A DNA stretch of 64,000 bases from Nemopilema nomurai (GCA_003864495.1 ML133427.1:351703-415702); one strand, 5' to 3'; numbered from the stretch's first letter, positions 27,901-40,000 are shown. The notes: generated by a model not told the origin, from the letters alone. Numbers and translations are program-made.

Positions 27901-28017
27901 GCGTTGTCGTTGATAAAGAGCAACAAGGACACACTACTGAACTCTGAAGACTTTGGACGTTTGCCTGAACATTTGAGAAAAGAACTATCACAGACCGAAC
28001 CTGCTCAGTTGGCCTAA
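988..28017 (+). CDS. Armadillo-like repeat + BTB/POZ-BACK protein (5' partial, 11 exons)
   Basis: Joined exons, all with AG acceptors and GT donors in agreeing phase: 988-1099, 1444-1587, 2094-2176, 2717-2792, 3233-3361, 3523-3615, 20400-20579, 24581-24846, 25813-25951, 27050-27160 and 27895-28017 (TAA). With two bases from a missing upstream exon this gives 485 residues in one frame. The first six exons are leucine-rich helices resembling armadillo/HEAT repeats (for example [15 protein letters not shown]), and a Ser/Gly/Asp linker follows. The BTB fold starts near 24660: a DFADLEFVV strand, the [13 protein letters not shown] helix and [10 protein letters not shown] in the 25813 exon. A short BACK-like helical tail ends the protein. 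BTB domains usually dimerise and often recruit cullin-3; that role here is inferred from the family. I cannot assign an orthologue. Intron 3616-20399 contains FoxB, so the join of exons 3523-3615 and 20400-20579 rests on phase 0 at both ends and on continuity of a hydrophobic helix. If that join is wrong, the 5' and 3' halves are two genes. Confidence 0.72.
3781..3822. repeat. Two tandem copies of a 21 bp unit
   Basis: GGCAAGCTCACTCAAAAGA occurs twice in direct succession with a 21 bp period. It is a simple local duplication inside the large intron with no visible function. Confidence 0.8.
6599..6757. mobile_element. Short MITE-like element, CAGGGGCGCA termini
   Basis: The stretch begins CAGGGGCGCATCTAAGG and ends with the near-inverse GTTGCGCCCCTG, giving imperfect terminal inverted repeats of about 14 matches in 18. 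It is flanked on both sides by the direct repeat TAGTT (6594-6598 and 6758-6762), which looks like a target-site duplication. At 159 bp it has no coding capacity and would be a non-autonomous DNA element. The superfamily cannot be assigned from these ends alone. Confidence 0.6.
9368..9457. repeat. Tandem duplication of a 45 bp unit
   Basis: Two adjacent copies starting TATGCGGT and ending TGATACCTTTAA are offset by 45 bp and differ at a few positions (GTTTTCTTGAG versus ATTTCCTTCAG). This is a recent local duplication in the host intron. Confidence 0.8.
10211..10611. mobile_element. Inverted-repeat (MITE-like) element upstream of FoxB
   Basis: The left end reads CACGCTTTTTTATAAGGAAC and the right end reads TTATAAAAAAAAAGCGTG, its inverse apart from A/T run length. 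A second inverted pair (AAGGAACCTAC near 10226 and GTAGGTTCCTTAT near 10570) extends the stem. The 15-mer ACTGTTCCTACAGTA flanks both ends (10196-10210 and 10612-10626). It is either a long target duplication or, because it is itself nearly palindromic, the outer part of the terminal repeats with TA as the target. No open frame suggests a transposase. It lies about 550 bp before the FoxB start codon. Confidence 0.65.
10923..10930 (+). promoter_or_regulatory. Candidate TATA box for FoxB
   Basis: TATAAGTA follows a GC-richer stretch (10680-10920) and lies 237 bp before the FoxB start codon, so a transcript starting about 30 bp downstream would have a 5' UTR near 210 nt. This is inferred from position and motif only. 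Confidence 0.4.
11167..11958 (+). CDS. FoxB: Forkhead transcription factor, FoxB type
   Basis: Single open frame of 263 residues. It opens with MPRP, then a short basic stretch and KPPYSY; this start is characteristic of FoxB proteins. The forkhead (winged-helix) domain spans about residues 13-110, with recognition helix [18 protein letters not shown], wing region [10 protein letters not shown] and a basic end FLRRKRRFL. It should bind forkhead sites as a nuclear regulator of early patterning (family knowledge). SFTIESIL at residues 179-186 matches an EH1 motif for Groucho/TLE co-repressors, as in other FoxB proteins. No intron is needed, as is usual for FoxB. The last 40 or so residues are Cys/Arg-rich and look like an out-of-frame read (see findings), so the true C-terminus may differ. 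The gene lies inside an intron of the ARM-like/BTB gene, same strand. Confidence 0.9.
   Translation: MPRPRKSTYGDEKPPYSYVALCAMAIHSSTNKMMTLSQIYKFITDNFPFYRKNSTKWQNSLRHNLSFNDCFIKVLRGTEHGGKGSYWTLHPDCAEMFQDGSFLRRKRRFLAKKNAKSANVDIKVKQESVSDFSNDNGHAKEVKMQPFEITGKNLQKDTKLCQLPETTKFSSITENRSKSFTIESILKREEDPKEGKRLSDKTQERLRIHNPIASHPSPMYFSFHPYQRFCNRSAPDRLRHPNRCYCTKCSRTAFRPVRCCCLH
12191..12196 (+). terminator. Candidate FoxB polyadenylation signal
   Basis: AATAAA about 230 bp after the FoxB stop codon is the first canonical hexamer on the + strand that I found downstream. It fits a short 3' UTR that stays inside the host intron. Confidence 0.4.
20580..24580 (+). other. Intron of the ARM-like/BTB gene, nothing further seen
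   Basis: Intron between donor GAG|GTTTGT at 20580 and acceptor CTTTTTAG| at 24580. AT-rich. The frames at 20761-21093 (- strand), 21930-22241 and 23140-23391 carry no recognisable domain and are probably chance. Confidence 0.5.
27380..27549. repeat. Minisatellite, five perfect 34 bp units
   Basis: Five head-to-tail copies of a 34 bp unit beginning CAATCATGTATCATAGCAAT and ending in GGGGGGCTCA start at 27380, 27414, 27448, 27482 and 27516, with no mismatch that I can see. The array lies in the intron between the last two BTB-gene exons. It has no spacers, so it is not a CRISPR. Perfect identity implies recent expansion or ongoing homogenisation, and copy number is probably polymorphic. Confidence 0.95.
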
Positions 28018-29373
28018 ATAAGTAATCCATGCAGGTATGTTTTTGTCGTGCGTGGAAATTTATACAAATCTTATGAAACAAATAATTTTAAACTGTTTAG
28101 TCTGTATTTTTGTGTAAAATAGATGATACATAGTTAGAGTGATAGAAATCTTCACCAGTTATTTGCATGTTTTTGAAAACGGGCATGCACCCTTTTTTCC
28201 AGGCACCGCCCGGCCTAATTGTAAGCATGGAAACCCCTTCTGACGTCACAATCCGTTAGAACTGAAGGGAGGTAGATATTAACCGCATAATCAATTCTGA
28301 ATCTCTATTCATTGTGCCCACCCCAAATTGAGATGTTTATTTTGGTGTGACCACTTCCAACATTTCACATATTTGCAGTGACAAACACGAACGAAATGAA
28401 ACAGACGCATGTTCAATTGCATTATCGCTAATATTTGCTACAGCGAATAAGATTACATACGAAGACATATGAAATTGAAGTACAATTCTCATAATTTTAC
28501 CCTGCGACAATTCCGTTTTTACCATGTCCCTAGTAATAGTGCTGCCGATACACCAAAAAGGCTTTATAATGATCTTAACTAATTCTCGTTAAAATTATAC
28601 ATCAGTGTTTGTGCTTAAATTAATATACTCTTTGTAATGTACCTCTTAGCTGTAAAATAGATACTTTGAACTGAATGATTCCCCTTAACTAAACCCAAGG
28701 GTTTCAAAGAAATTTAAACGATCTTTAGGTAAGTTTGAAATACAATGTTGAGGTGATCAAAATGATTTTGTCGCTGAAATGTTAAATTGTGAGCCAGAAG
28801 CATGGGAAGGGGGGAAGCGTTAAGTAGGTACGTTCAGGTAAACGAATTTATCAATCCCACATGCCTTTAAAAACCAATGCTTTGATCTCAAATAAGTAAT
28901 AAATATGTTTTGACACAGACACGGGACGTAGATCCAAACATATACCTGCAGATGACAGTTTGCTGGGAAGAGACTTTCATAAGAGGGGTATAGGAGAGGA
29001 AGAGTACATAGTAGGATTATCGAAATGACCTCATGCAAGAGTTCAAAAAGACTTTGTGTCCCTTTCTCGGTACTAGGACAGGAATTTGTGTTCCAAAGTA
29101 GACTTCAATTGCCTGAGCAAATTTGGTCTACGATCTTACGACAGTATGTGTTAGAAAACTTTCCAATGCCAGCTAAGGTGTGACCTTCTAAACATTCCAA
29201 AGCCAAGCATAGTGTTCACTTATAACTTGCTAATGCAAAGCGATAGAAAAATACGTATTAATAGTATGCCATAAAAAAAGGTTATATCTTAGATACACAT
29301 AATTAATTATTTCAATTGTTTTGGATGTCTGGAAAATCGCCATGCACCAGGAACGCAGTCGCTGCAGACCTTC
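28018..29373. other. Intergenic region, convergent 3' ends
   Basis: Space between the BTB-gene stop codon and the peflin stop codon. A possible 3' UTR donor (CAG|GTATGT) follows the BTB-gene stop at about 28033. No other exon, repeat or RNA gene was recognised. Confidence 0.5.
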
Positions 29374-32300
29374 TTAAATCCCGGCCAGAGTGTTGTCAAG
29401 TACCATCTCTAAAAACTGAAAGGAAAACGTTTTGCAATGTTTAGTAACCATGAAAGTATGTTTTTTTCAGGCAGTACTCGTATGCTCTAAGTGCCATATT
29501 GTCACTTATATGATCCCTGGAATTTTTACCGATTAACAATTTGCATTGGTTTATTTATTGAAAAGCGAATCGCCGTGATAAACACCCTCTCGGACATATT
29601 TTGAAACGATTCAAGTTTCTAAGTCATCGTCTGCACTAGGCTCGAGCAGGTTGTAATAGCAAATCGTAATAATGTACTTAAAATTTCAATGTTTTTCATT
29701 TCGCAAAAAGGCGGATAGAGAAGAATGGGAATTACATACGAGAAAAGGGAAAAGTCAAAGAATTCTAAACATTAGCACAAACTGCCGAAAATTGACAAAA
29801 TTATGAAAGAATTAGTTTCCGGGAAGAGTTAAATTCATTGAAAAAACAATTTTATTCAGCGCTTTCAAACTGTAATTTCCATACCGATAAATTTCGGAAA
29901 CATCATCCTGTTCCGTGCAATTTTTAACAACAGGGACGAAGCGACTTTTGTTGCACTGCCTTACATACAACTGGCACGTGTGTGCATATGAACTGGCTCA
30001 TAAAACTCGGTTTGGCATTTACCTGTTCATAGTTTATGTGTATGACACCTCTCTGTTGATTGTCGTACTTCTTGAAAGCATCAGTCATTGACTTGAGCAT
30101 GACGCAACACTGGATGAAGTCATCGAATTTCATTGAGTTGACGCTGTTACGATCGAACACTCGCACGCATAGCTGGCAGAACTCTACAGATCTGTGAAAG
30201 CGGTAAAACAACAGATTCAACAAAGAGAGAGATCATTCTTTCCCGTGAAATCACTTAGAAATAGAGACAAGGCGACAAGAGTCCCCTTTAAAAAACTGGT
30301 TACATTCAAAGTCGAGTGTAACTTCGGGTTGCAATGCCTCTCTGGACTTGAACAGGGTCTGTCACTTATTGCTGTTGTCACATATGTTCCTGGTCCATCC
30401 GCTTTGCCCAGAATTTTGTCCAAAAGAAACTGGGCTGAACTTTTGATTTTAGCCACAAATAAGTAACCGTTGAATAAAAAAGCATAGATACTGCTCAGTT
30501 TTTGTTAACAACAAACAAACACCAGAGCATGGTAGGAACATGTTCCTGTAGTACTTACAGCCTGTATCCAAACGTGGTAAATGCTTGGTGAAGTTCGCCA
30601 CAGTCAATGGTTCCTGACCGGTCGCGATCAAATCTGGGGAGACAAGCAAAAACAATTTTCCAAAGAGGTCCTTTAAACGAGGATAGGAGTCAGCATAAAT
30701 CAGTCAAATAAGAGTGAAATTGGCGTGCAATTGCCAACTTTCTAACACGTTACGGGTAAGTTGAAGGCTCACCTACTCTCGTTTTAATTTTGCTGTTTGT
30801 GTTAATTTATGCTTCACTTATTCAGCTTCCCTCAAACACAATTCTTGGCGGTAAACAAACTGTGTTTTGTATACTTCGCAACAATACAAATCATTCTGAT
30901 ATAATTTGACACAAACGTTTCATGGCTTGGTAGGACAGAAAATCAGATTTCATCAAAGTAGCATATCTAGAAAAAGGCTATTACTCTGACCGACTCATTT
31001 CAGTTATCTTTTTTAACTAGTAGCCCGAAGAAGACAGCAAAGAGTAGCAACTAAAGGACAGCCAACAACTCACCTATCAAAACAACCTTTCCATTCCTGG
31101 ATGTATTTCCACAGAGCAGCAAATTCATAGACATCAATTGTTCCAGACCTGGAACATGAATTGTTGCAACATATTCAGTACATCAAATTAGTGCTTACAA
31201 ATAAACTGAATTTTATTTAGTTTTTCAAATTGAAGCATTAAATATTGAAATTACTTCTCTGCAAAAAAGGGAAAAATACGGTGCAGATGAAGATGTGTAA
31301 ATAGTTATTGACAGAAAAGCTGAGGATTGTTTGTGAATTCAAGCAAACTAAAATGACTCAACAATGGTGGTTTTTATACTTGTGCCACTTTTTCAAGAGT
31401 CATTTGTGGGCAGAACAAAAATTGAGACAAAGCAAAGTACTGGAAAATTTACTGCAGGAAACTATTCATAAATTTTGTGTTTGCCTCAGTTCGGTAACTA
31501 TATTTGCATTTCAAAAGATAGCTTTAGCTTATCTGTTGCATTTATAATAATCTGTGCCATCTGGATAGTAATCTACAAGCCCTGAATATGTTACAAGAGC
31601 GCCTTGCTTACCAGAATCAAATAACTCATAGATATTTTATGAGGAATGCAGGTGTACTTGGTCAATTTTCTACCAATTTGAAAAACTAGCCTCAAAAACA
31701 ATCCTTATACAGGGAATGTAACAGGTAACACAAATATAATGACATAACACTTATAAATAAAAAATAAAAACTTGTGATTATGCATAAGGTAATGAGCATT
31801 GATTGTAATTATCTAATCAGTATGATCATATCAATATCTAATCATATCAATGTGACGCTTTTCACAATTACCTGTCTTTGTCAAACATTCCAATCATAAG
31901 CCTACATGTTTCTGCATTGAAATGGCTCCAGTTGTTGTTCAGAAGAGCTTGTTGAAGCTCATCAGAAGAAATTGAGCCAGATCTCCCTATCTACAGACTA
32001 AATGAGAAAAAAAATTCATTAAGCTGTATAAGTAAAACATTGGTGAACATTTTTAGTTACACATGTGAGAAAGTGTCATAATTTGGTAACTTGCAACAAA
32101 GCAGGTATTATCATTTTCATGAAAAACAAGTTTAACATGTTCTTTTAATGCTGCAAAAGACCCAAGGTGAAATAAGATGAGAACAGCTAGTTCATAGATT
32201 TTTTTCCAGGTGACATACAAACATACTAACTTTGATAATTTGATTGTCAGCTGACAGTAGTAAAAATAAACATTGCCTAGAAATTGCATCATATATTCTA

Positions 32301-33887
32301 CACATTCACAAACTTAATGCATACCTGAAACCAACCCCACAGAACTGGATCAACTCCTGGAGGTGGAGGTTTTGGACCACCTTGTGAATACCCATAACCT
32401 TGGGGTGGATAATTCTGTTGGGAAGGGTAACCACCTCCTTGTGGTGGGTAGGTACCTCTCTGAGAGGTGTAGACTCCTCCTTGAGGAGGGCCAGTACCCC
32501 TTTGCTGTTGGTAGCCTTGAGGCTGTTGATATGGATGATGCTGTTGTTGATGCTGCTGGTATTGATTGTAGCCTCCAGGAGCTTGTTGATATCCTGAATT
32601 GTATTGCTGAGCATTTCCCTAAACAGACAAAAGCAATACCAATAATAGCATTGACAAAGAAACTAATTTATGGTTGAACTTTTTGATTTTAAGCTGGATG
32701 TTATGAGAAAATTTCAAAGCTGGGTACTTGGGATGTAGGACCTAGCTAAAAAAATTAAAACTGCTCAATTTACTTTGGTGCTCAGCCATTGTTTCAACTT
32801 GTTCTGTGTTGTTTAGTCTTGTGGTGGTCAAACAGACCTCAACATTTGCCTGGCATTACTCACACTTTTTCTGGTACCTAGAAGCTTCTAATTAACAATC
32901 AAAATGTCTTGCACAATGACCCACTTTGAATAGAACTCAAAATAATTTTACAATATTCAACAAACCCCAAAATGAACTCAATCACTACTGAAAAAGGCAG
33001 AGAGAGAAGTAAAATTGCCAACACCATAGTCAAATCCGCTGAATATTAAACAAGAAAGTTATGTTGAGCATTGCCATGTGAAATTTTCAATATCTTTGAC
33101 CAAGGCCATAATTCAACCTATTAGATCTCCTGATAAATTTAACATAAGGTGATTGTTTCTTCAAATACAGCCACATTACGGTTAATCTTCATTTCAATGC
33201 AGCTGCCTCTCTAGAAAGTCAGCAACAGCCAGTGCTAGTAACAACTCAACATTGATATTTCTATTATTTGACCAGCAAAAATATTAAGTTGGCTTTTGCA
33301 AATCATTTCCTATTCAGTTAGTGCACTACATTTATATACCTTACATTTAGTTTTATGGACTGAAAACTCTTTGAATAAAAGTTTTATTTAAGTTTGTTTA
33401 TTTGCACACTAGCTAGCTAAAGAGATCTGCCTCATAATAGAAAGCCCAAGTAAATATAATCATGTCTTCCCTCCTGTTTGGTGTAAGAAGCTATTATCTA
33501 GTCTTCAAGATCTCTTAGTCTATGCCTTCCTTTTACTGCTAGCATGCTGGGAGCTAGCATGACATTCTTTCATAAACGGTTTTGCTGGAAAACAAAAAAC
33601 TACTCATTTTTGGATGTTTTTACAAAACAATGACGAAAATCTTATTCTCGTGGTTCACTTTTATAATGTTTAGAATAACCCTTGTATCGTTGCTGCCGCA
33701 TCCGGACACTGGACCAAAATGGAGCATTTTAGTCCACAAAACTGTGTATGTCAGCATATTGACATGCTTGAAAAGCCAGAATTCAAATAATGGAAGAAAG
33801 GTTAATACGGGAATCAAGATGAGGACATTTAATTAAAAACATTGCCAAAGCACTTACATAATTGGGTCTGTTATTCCACTGAGCCAT
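29374..33887 (-). CDS. PEF1: Peflin-like penta-EF-hand calcium-binding protein
   Basis: Seven exons read on the - strand: 33887-33858, 32618-32325, 31997-31872, 31148-31074, 30633-30559, 30191-30023 and 29415-29374 (TAA). Exons 1-2 encode [10 protein letters not shown] and a long Gly/Pro/Gln/Tyr-rich N-terminal region with QGGGYP-like repeats, typical of peflin. The rest is the penta-EF domain, including [28 protein letters not shown] and a degenerate fourth loop [14 protein letters not shown]. The family is cytosolic. Peflin heterodimerises with ALG-2 and modulates calcium-dependent ER-export events (family knowledge). The reconstruction is about 270 residues, close to vertebrate peflin. All splice phases agree except around exon 3, which is two bases short when the better acceptor is used; this damages EF-hand 1 (see findings). 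The start codon is head-to-head with TEDC2. Confidence 0.9.
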
Positions 33888-34003
33888 TTTCGCTCCCCAC
33901 TCCCTATGTCGTATTTCGATTTCACCTTGTCAAAACGAAGATGAAAACGAAAACGAGTCTAGACGAAAACGAGGATAGAACCGGGAGAAATTGAATGATA
34001 AAA
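33888..34003. promoter_or_regulatory. Candidate bidirectional promoter, PEF1 / TEDC2
   Basis: Only about 116 bp separate the two start codons, which face away from each other, so both 5' UTRs and core promoters must fit here or overlap first-exon sequence. The stretch has CG-containing repeats of GAAAACGA type and no TATA box, as expected for a housekeeping bidirectional promoter. Inferred from spacing. Confidence 0.6.
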
Positions 34004-37000
34004 ATGGCAGAAGAAAATCCTTTAGCGACAACTTTAAACTGGTACGAGTCTTATATATGTCATTAAAGCATTCTTGATTGTAAAAGTGTTTTTTACTGTC
34101 GATATTCATCTAAGCACCAATCTACAAATAGCGTTCAAGCATAAATTTACAAAGAGGTTTGCTTGCCTAGGTTAAATTGTGGGTCGATGGCAACTGGTTA
34201 TTTATTGGCAGCTTAAGACCTGCTCAACCTGAAATAAAACCTTATAAACATTTTGTCAGTTTATAAGAATTTTTCAAAATCAGTCATACTCATCATCTTT
34301 GCCTTAACAAAGTCCTGTTTCTGGGAAAGACAGTGGCTAATCAATTTACGATTTATACCATATGTGAAAAAGATTGATTTAGTCCTAGAATAAATGTGAT
34401 TTAGACAATGCATTGGGCATCTTTTAAGCGAGGAGACAGTAGACAGTGGAGGAAAATTTCATTTCAATTACTGAAGAGCGAAACAAGACAGTGTTGGTGG
34501 CTTTTCTACAAACCGAAATGTTTTCTCTCATGATGAATTATCTCATATTGCATGAACTCATGAATATGTTTGTTTGCCTATGAATACCTTTTATTTTCAA
34601 AGCAGAACTAGTTTTTGCGTACTTAAAGTACTTTTATGTCTGACACTCCTCAGAGTATACAAACATCGGGAAATAACCAAAAGCTGACAGAATAAATAGC
34701 CAGATGCAGCGGCTGCTCTCTTGTGTCAGTTTTGTACTGCAAAGCACTTGCTCACCTTTTCTTTTCTGACAAAACTATAGGCTTGCAGCCTTGGACGCAG
34801 CACTTGCACATCAAAGAGAGAAAATTGAAGGATGGTGTTGTGTATTCAAATCTTCAACATCCAAGCTAAAGAAAAGGTGGTTATGGTTTGCTAAATATTG
34901 AGACATTTCATATCATATAGACTTCTTTTGATTTTTGCATTGATGCTAATTTAAACTTGCTATTGTGTATTGTTTCTATGCCTTTAGCAAACATATTTTA
35001 ATGTATCAATGTATTGATTTATGGCTGGTAACGAAAAAGCAATAAGTTTTCATTTCAGTTGAATAATGACTAATTACAAGGGCCAAATTTGCTTTGCTGA
35101 TCATCAAGCTTGTCTCAGTACCTTTTTCATCACTAACAATTAAGCGATTTCAATTTTATGTAACTTAACTTTCATAATGATTGTAATTTTTTTAAATAAA
35201 AGTATTTGTGATATCTTTACTCCATGAGGAATGAATTTACTGCACAGCAAACCAATTTTGTCCTTCCTTTGTTATATTTTCTGTAAAGCCATGAATGGAT
35301 GTTACCTTCTTTTATCCACAATTTTTGACAAATTTCAGGTCAAAAAATACCTATGAAGAAATAAAAAAAACTGAAAGTGGTCCAGAGAGGATTGAAGGTA
35401 CAAGGCTTTAAAATTAATATTTGTTTCTTCTCATTTGTTTCACAAATTGTTTCTTCTTATGATTTGTCTTGAGAGCTCACATAAGTCTAAACTGTAAAAT
35501 AAAGCCTGGAGATTTTCTAGATTGGGGGGGGGGGGGGTTGGCAAACAATTAAGGGAAAATTTTTAACACCATGCCTTTCAGAATGCTGAAAATAGATATT
35601 TTTAGATGGGTTATAATGAGCTATGACATTTTGTTAATCAAACATCACAACAAAAATATTTGCATCACAATTGCCCCCAAGTCTTAATTTCTGATCAGGC
35701 AAGATATTTATATATTGAAAAACTGTTTTTCAAAGATGTAACTAAACATTTTTGTATATCAAAAGAAAAAAACTGTGTTCAAAAGTTTTAAACTAAGTCC
35801 ATTATCTCAGGAGCAGAATATGCAAAATCCTTCACAATCATCTTTATATCTAGATTTTAAATAAAATCTAATTCTACGGACATTGTGAATTATCCATTTA
35901 GGCAAATAAAGCCTGATCTAACACCATTTGCCACCAGTTACATGTCTCATGTCTGAAAATAAGGATTTCTTGAGCTCTTTAATCAATTTCTTAAGTTTTC
36001 TCTAATCTCAGCTTTATACTCTTTTCTCCAGAGGAAGTTGATTTTGGTGAAATCGACAAACTTTTGGAGAGGGCCAAGTCTGTGCGAGTGGAAACTGTTG
36101 AAGCTAAGAAAAAGCCCCAGAATCAACCAGTGGTGCAAGGGGTAGCTTCAAGGAAACATGTAGAGCAGGGAAGAAAAGGTGGGTGGATTGACATGGAATT
36201 ACCCATCTTTCATTTAGTGCTGGCATTTGAAAATCCCAACAGTTTTTGGTTATCACTTGCCTTTTATCACTTCACATTTTCTGACACATTAAAATCAACC
36301 AAAAACATTGTTAGCAAATTCACTGGAATACTGTAGTGATACCAATTCAATATTGTCTGCTGGAGGAGGGGGCATTCTATTTCACTGTCAAAGACTACTG
36401 TCCAATGGGCATCACAGCCATGTAGCAAAGCAAGGGCAAGCTGCCAACCAATGCTTTTGATGTTGATAAAAATTAGGAGGTGTGAAGGTTAACTTCCCTG
36501 GTGGCATTTTGGTTCTTGAAATTCAAGGCGTTCATCTATGCTTTACACTCTTTTCACCTGATACTTCCATATTTTACTGTGTAAAAGTAGTGGAGGAAAA
36601 TCAGAATAACTATATTCATCAATCATCTCTTTATAAACCTACAATCAACTTTACGCAATAATCTAAGCATAATCAAGATACAAATTTAGCCTCTACTGTT
36701 TAATTTATAAAAGTTAAATAAGTTAATTTTTTAAGATATATGAGTTAAATCTTACAAATAAATATACCTCTGAATTCATGCCTCACATATACGTCGTGAA
36801 GAAAATAAAATAACATTATCAGCAGTTAAAATATTATGCCTTCGAATTCTACAAATTCAACTACAATACTGCGTGCATTTCTAAGTATTCCAATATCTAA
36901 GGATAGTCTGCTTCTGCATTCGTTACATCTTTCAGCGGCCGAAGCAAAACCCTCGTTTCTAGCCTTTGTGTTATTCTGAGTTCTGCCATGTCCATTCCCA

Positions 37001-40000
37001 CATGGTCTTCTCGTTCCATTACTCTAATATCCGCATCACGTGCTATGCTTTGCACCAACACCACGATCTTTAAATTCTCTTCAACACCTTCGCAAGACGC
37101 ATCCACAGGCCGAACAGAAGTTGTCTGCGGCAAACGCGCGATACCCACATCGGTTGCAGTACCTCACCAGCGTCGACAACGTGGACAGCGTCGCCAACCC
37201 GCAGTCGTGCCGCTCCGTCGTCTCCTTGAACGCGCTCGATTGCGATCTGTACAGCGTTGCGCCGTGCCGTGTGCGAGGCACTGACCCGTACAGGACTCTC
37301 TCAACGGCTTGGGAAACGCTCCCTCTTGATTCCATCAGTGTTATCTGAAGAAGATCCGTTGGGTATGCTGGGAAGATCTTCGACAGAACCTCCAGCTGCG
37401 TTTGCGGCAGAGCGTTGACTCTACTACGTGATGGTACGTAGGGAACGCAAGGCGACATCGGTTGCTCTGCCGTCGACGACGCTGGACTTTCAGCTCCATC
37501 CCTCATCGCATTTTCTGCCTTCGAGTCATCCTTCTCCGTCTCGTTTTTTCCTCCCCATCCGTATTTCCCGCTGCTCATTTTGGGACTTGAGACGGGTGAC
37601 ATCGAAGCCGGAGTGCCCGTTGAACTCTCATCCTCGTCTTTTCGGTAGCCGATGGTTTTGCTTTCTTTTCCTATTCGATATTTAAAAAGCAAATGTAGTG
37701 TACTTAAAATACTGTATGTATAGATCTATAGTATTTGATACCCCAATACAGTTCCAGATTAACAGTTTCCTAACAACGCAATAGAATCATTTCCAAATCT
37801 CTCACAGGGAAATAACTTTCATTTTAACAATAGCATTATCAGCCATCATCATCATAAGTTGCCATTTTGACATAACCGGCAAACTTTTTTCAGCCCTACA
37901 AAATCTGAAAGCTTTCTTAATGAGCGAGCGATTGACAAGCTAAACAGGCGATCATCAAAGGCTTTTTATCATTTACTCCCACACGAGTTTGAGTACACCA
38001 GTTTCAACTTGTAATAACATTGAACCAATTTGATTAGGCCTCCTCATTACGTTTGGTTTTCTTGGCCGTAGAGGCAAACGCAATTGCCAGCCGCTTTCAT
38101 TAAGTTGTTGATCCTGCCCTACTTAACCCTTAATATTGCGCCTAAGCATGGCATTGACGTCACCGCACCCATGAATATTGCTACATTGCTTTGGACAAAG
38201 TCAGCGCATGGCAATACAATGCGAAAGGTTTGAGTTCCTAGTGTGACATCATAGACTGTACAACGTCCATCTTTGTGTATGTGGTTCATGGTGCTTTTAA
38301 GTTCCCAACTTTCCTAACACATCACTTTTACGATGATTCACGACTGATTCACAGGTGATCGTACCACGATGAATCACATATCATATATTGATTCTAATTG
38401 ATTAATCGTTCCATTGATAAGCGTCAACTTCAATGTGTTGTCTTCATCACTGCTCATAGGACTACTCGAGCAATTTACGGTTGTATCAAAGCGAATAAAA
38501 AATGAAGCCAATTCCTATTAAGGCTAGGTTCTTGGTTACTGATAGAAAATTGTATTTCGGAGTATGTGATTTGTATTTTCTACAATTTGTCTCAAAGAAA
38601 TGTTCGTATTAAAATATAATCACCTTCTTGCTAACACTTTAAACATATAGAGAATATAATTGATTTCCCCCTTTGTCACACCCCACTAGCTAACCCCAAC
38701 TTTATGCTTTTTGTATTAAGTATCAAGTATTAAGTTCCGTCATTTGTATTAAGTGACGTCTAATTTTGCCCTACCGGAACTCTGTCACTGGTTTCGCCCG
38801 GTCCGTGCATTGGACCTTGCCCCTCTTTCTAAAGGAGGAAATTCTGTTCGCATGAACGCCCCCGCACAAAACTCATTTAGCTTGAAAACTGGAGCTTGGA
38901 AGAATGCTGAAGAAAGGAATTTTAATGAATGCTTAATTTGGACGAGGGTTATTCGACTGAATAGGCGGTTGCATTCGTACATGATGTAATAGGCCAGCTG
39001 TTGCTCGTTATCTTTTTACCTCTTTATGCAGTTCGTTAGCTTGCGAATGAAATTCGTTTGAAAGCGGATCAGTGGGTCATTTCAAATAACTTTTTTCTAT
39101 GAAGATTTTGGTGTTTTAGTTACTGGGCCAAAATTATTCTGCATAGCCAAAGATAACAACTCTTAGGTAAAAATGAAAACGACGATTGCTAAAAAATAAC
39201 CACTTAACATTTGACCTGTGCAATTATCGTTTGACCAATATTTTTACCAATCAAGTCAGACAACTGCCCTATGGACCGTGCATGAAGACGATAGGAAGCT
39301 AAAATTTCTAATCCCCAAATCTTCTGTTTCTGAAGCCTTTTTGTAACCAATATGTTTTCATGCGATTACAACACTGCATCGTTCTGAATTCAACTTTCAG
39401 CAAGTTACAATGCATCGACGCATGCAAAACAACTATGATGCAACACAGCGAGAGCTCGTTCGTAGTAGTATACATTTCGATTGAATCAAAGGAAACATTT
39501 TACTGATTTAAGTTGGTGGAGACACTTTTCTGTGGGTGATTTAACAGAATGCGTGTTTCAAGTGGCAAGGTCCATATACAAAAGGGGGCGGTTGCTTGTC
39601 ATGCAACGCGATTGCCAGATGATTACTAATTTATGCAAATTAACATCGTCATTCCATGATCATGTGGTTAACAAAAAGAAGGGTTTTTTCAGTCGGGGCC
39701 TTTAAGCGACTTCATTAGAATACTGACGTCAATTTACATTATACGTCTCAGTATAATGCGTAATCTTTGTAGAGTCAGAGGGTTCTTTCGTATTTTCCTG
39801 TCTTTTCGTGAAGTATGTACAACACCTTGGTCAAATTACGGTTTTCTTCTCAACATCTCTATAATACTGAACTGAATAATCTAGCATTTTGAGAGTGTTC
39901 CTAAAGACGTGGCTCAGATAACTAGCTCAATGCCGATCGTAGAATTTGTCTTTAGCGACTGCTACGATCGAATGGCATAAGCTATACGTCAACCTAATGG

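Noticed and set aside
32363..32677. 104-codon + strand frame over peflin exon 2
   Set aside because: It is the reverse of the repetitive Gln/Gly/Pro-rich peflin N-terminus.
36988..37685. Open + strand frames over the DMA exon
   Set aside because: They mirror the DMRT coding exon, whose DMA domain and splice phase are clear on the - strand.
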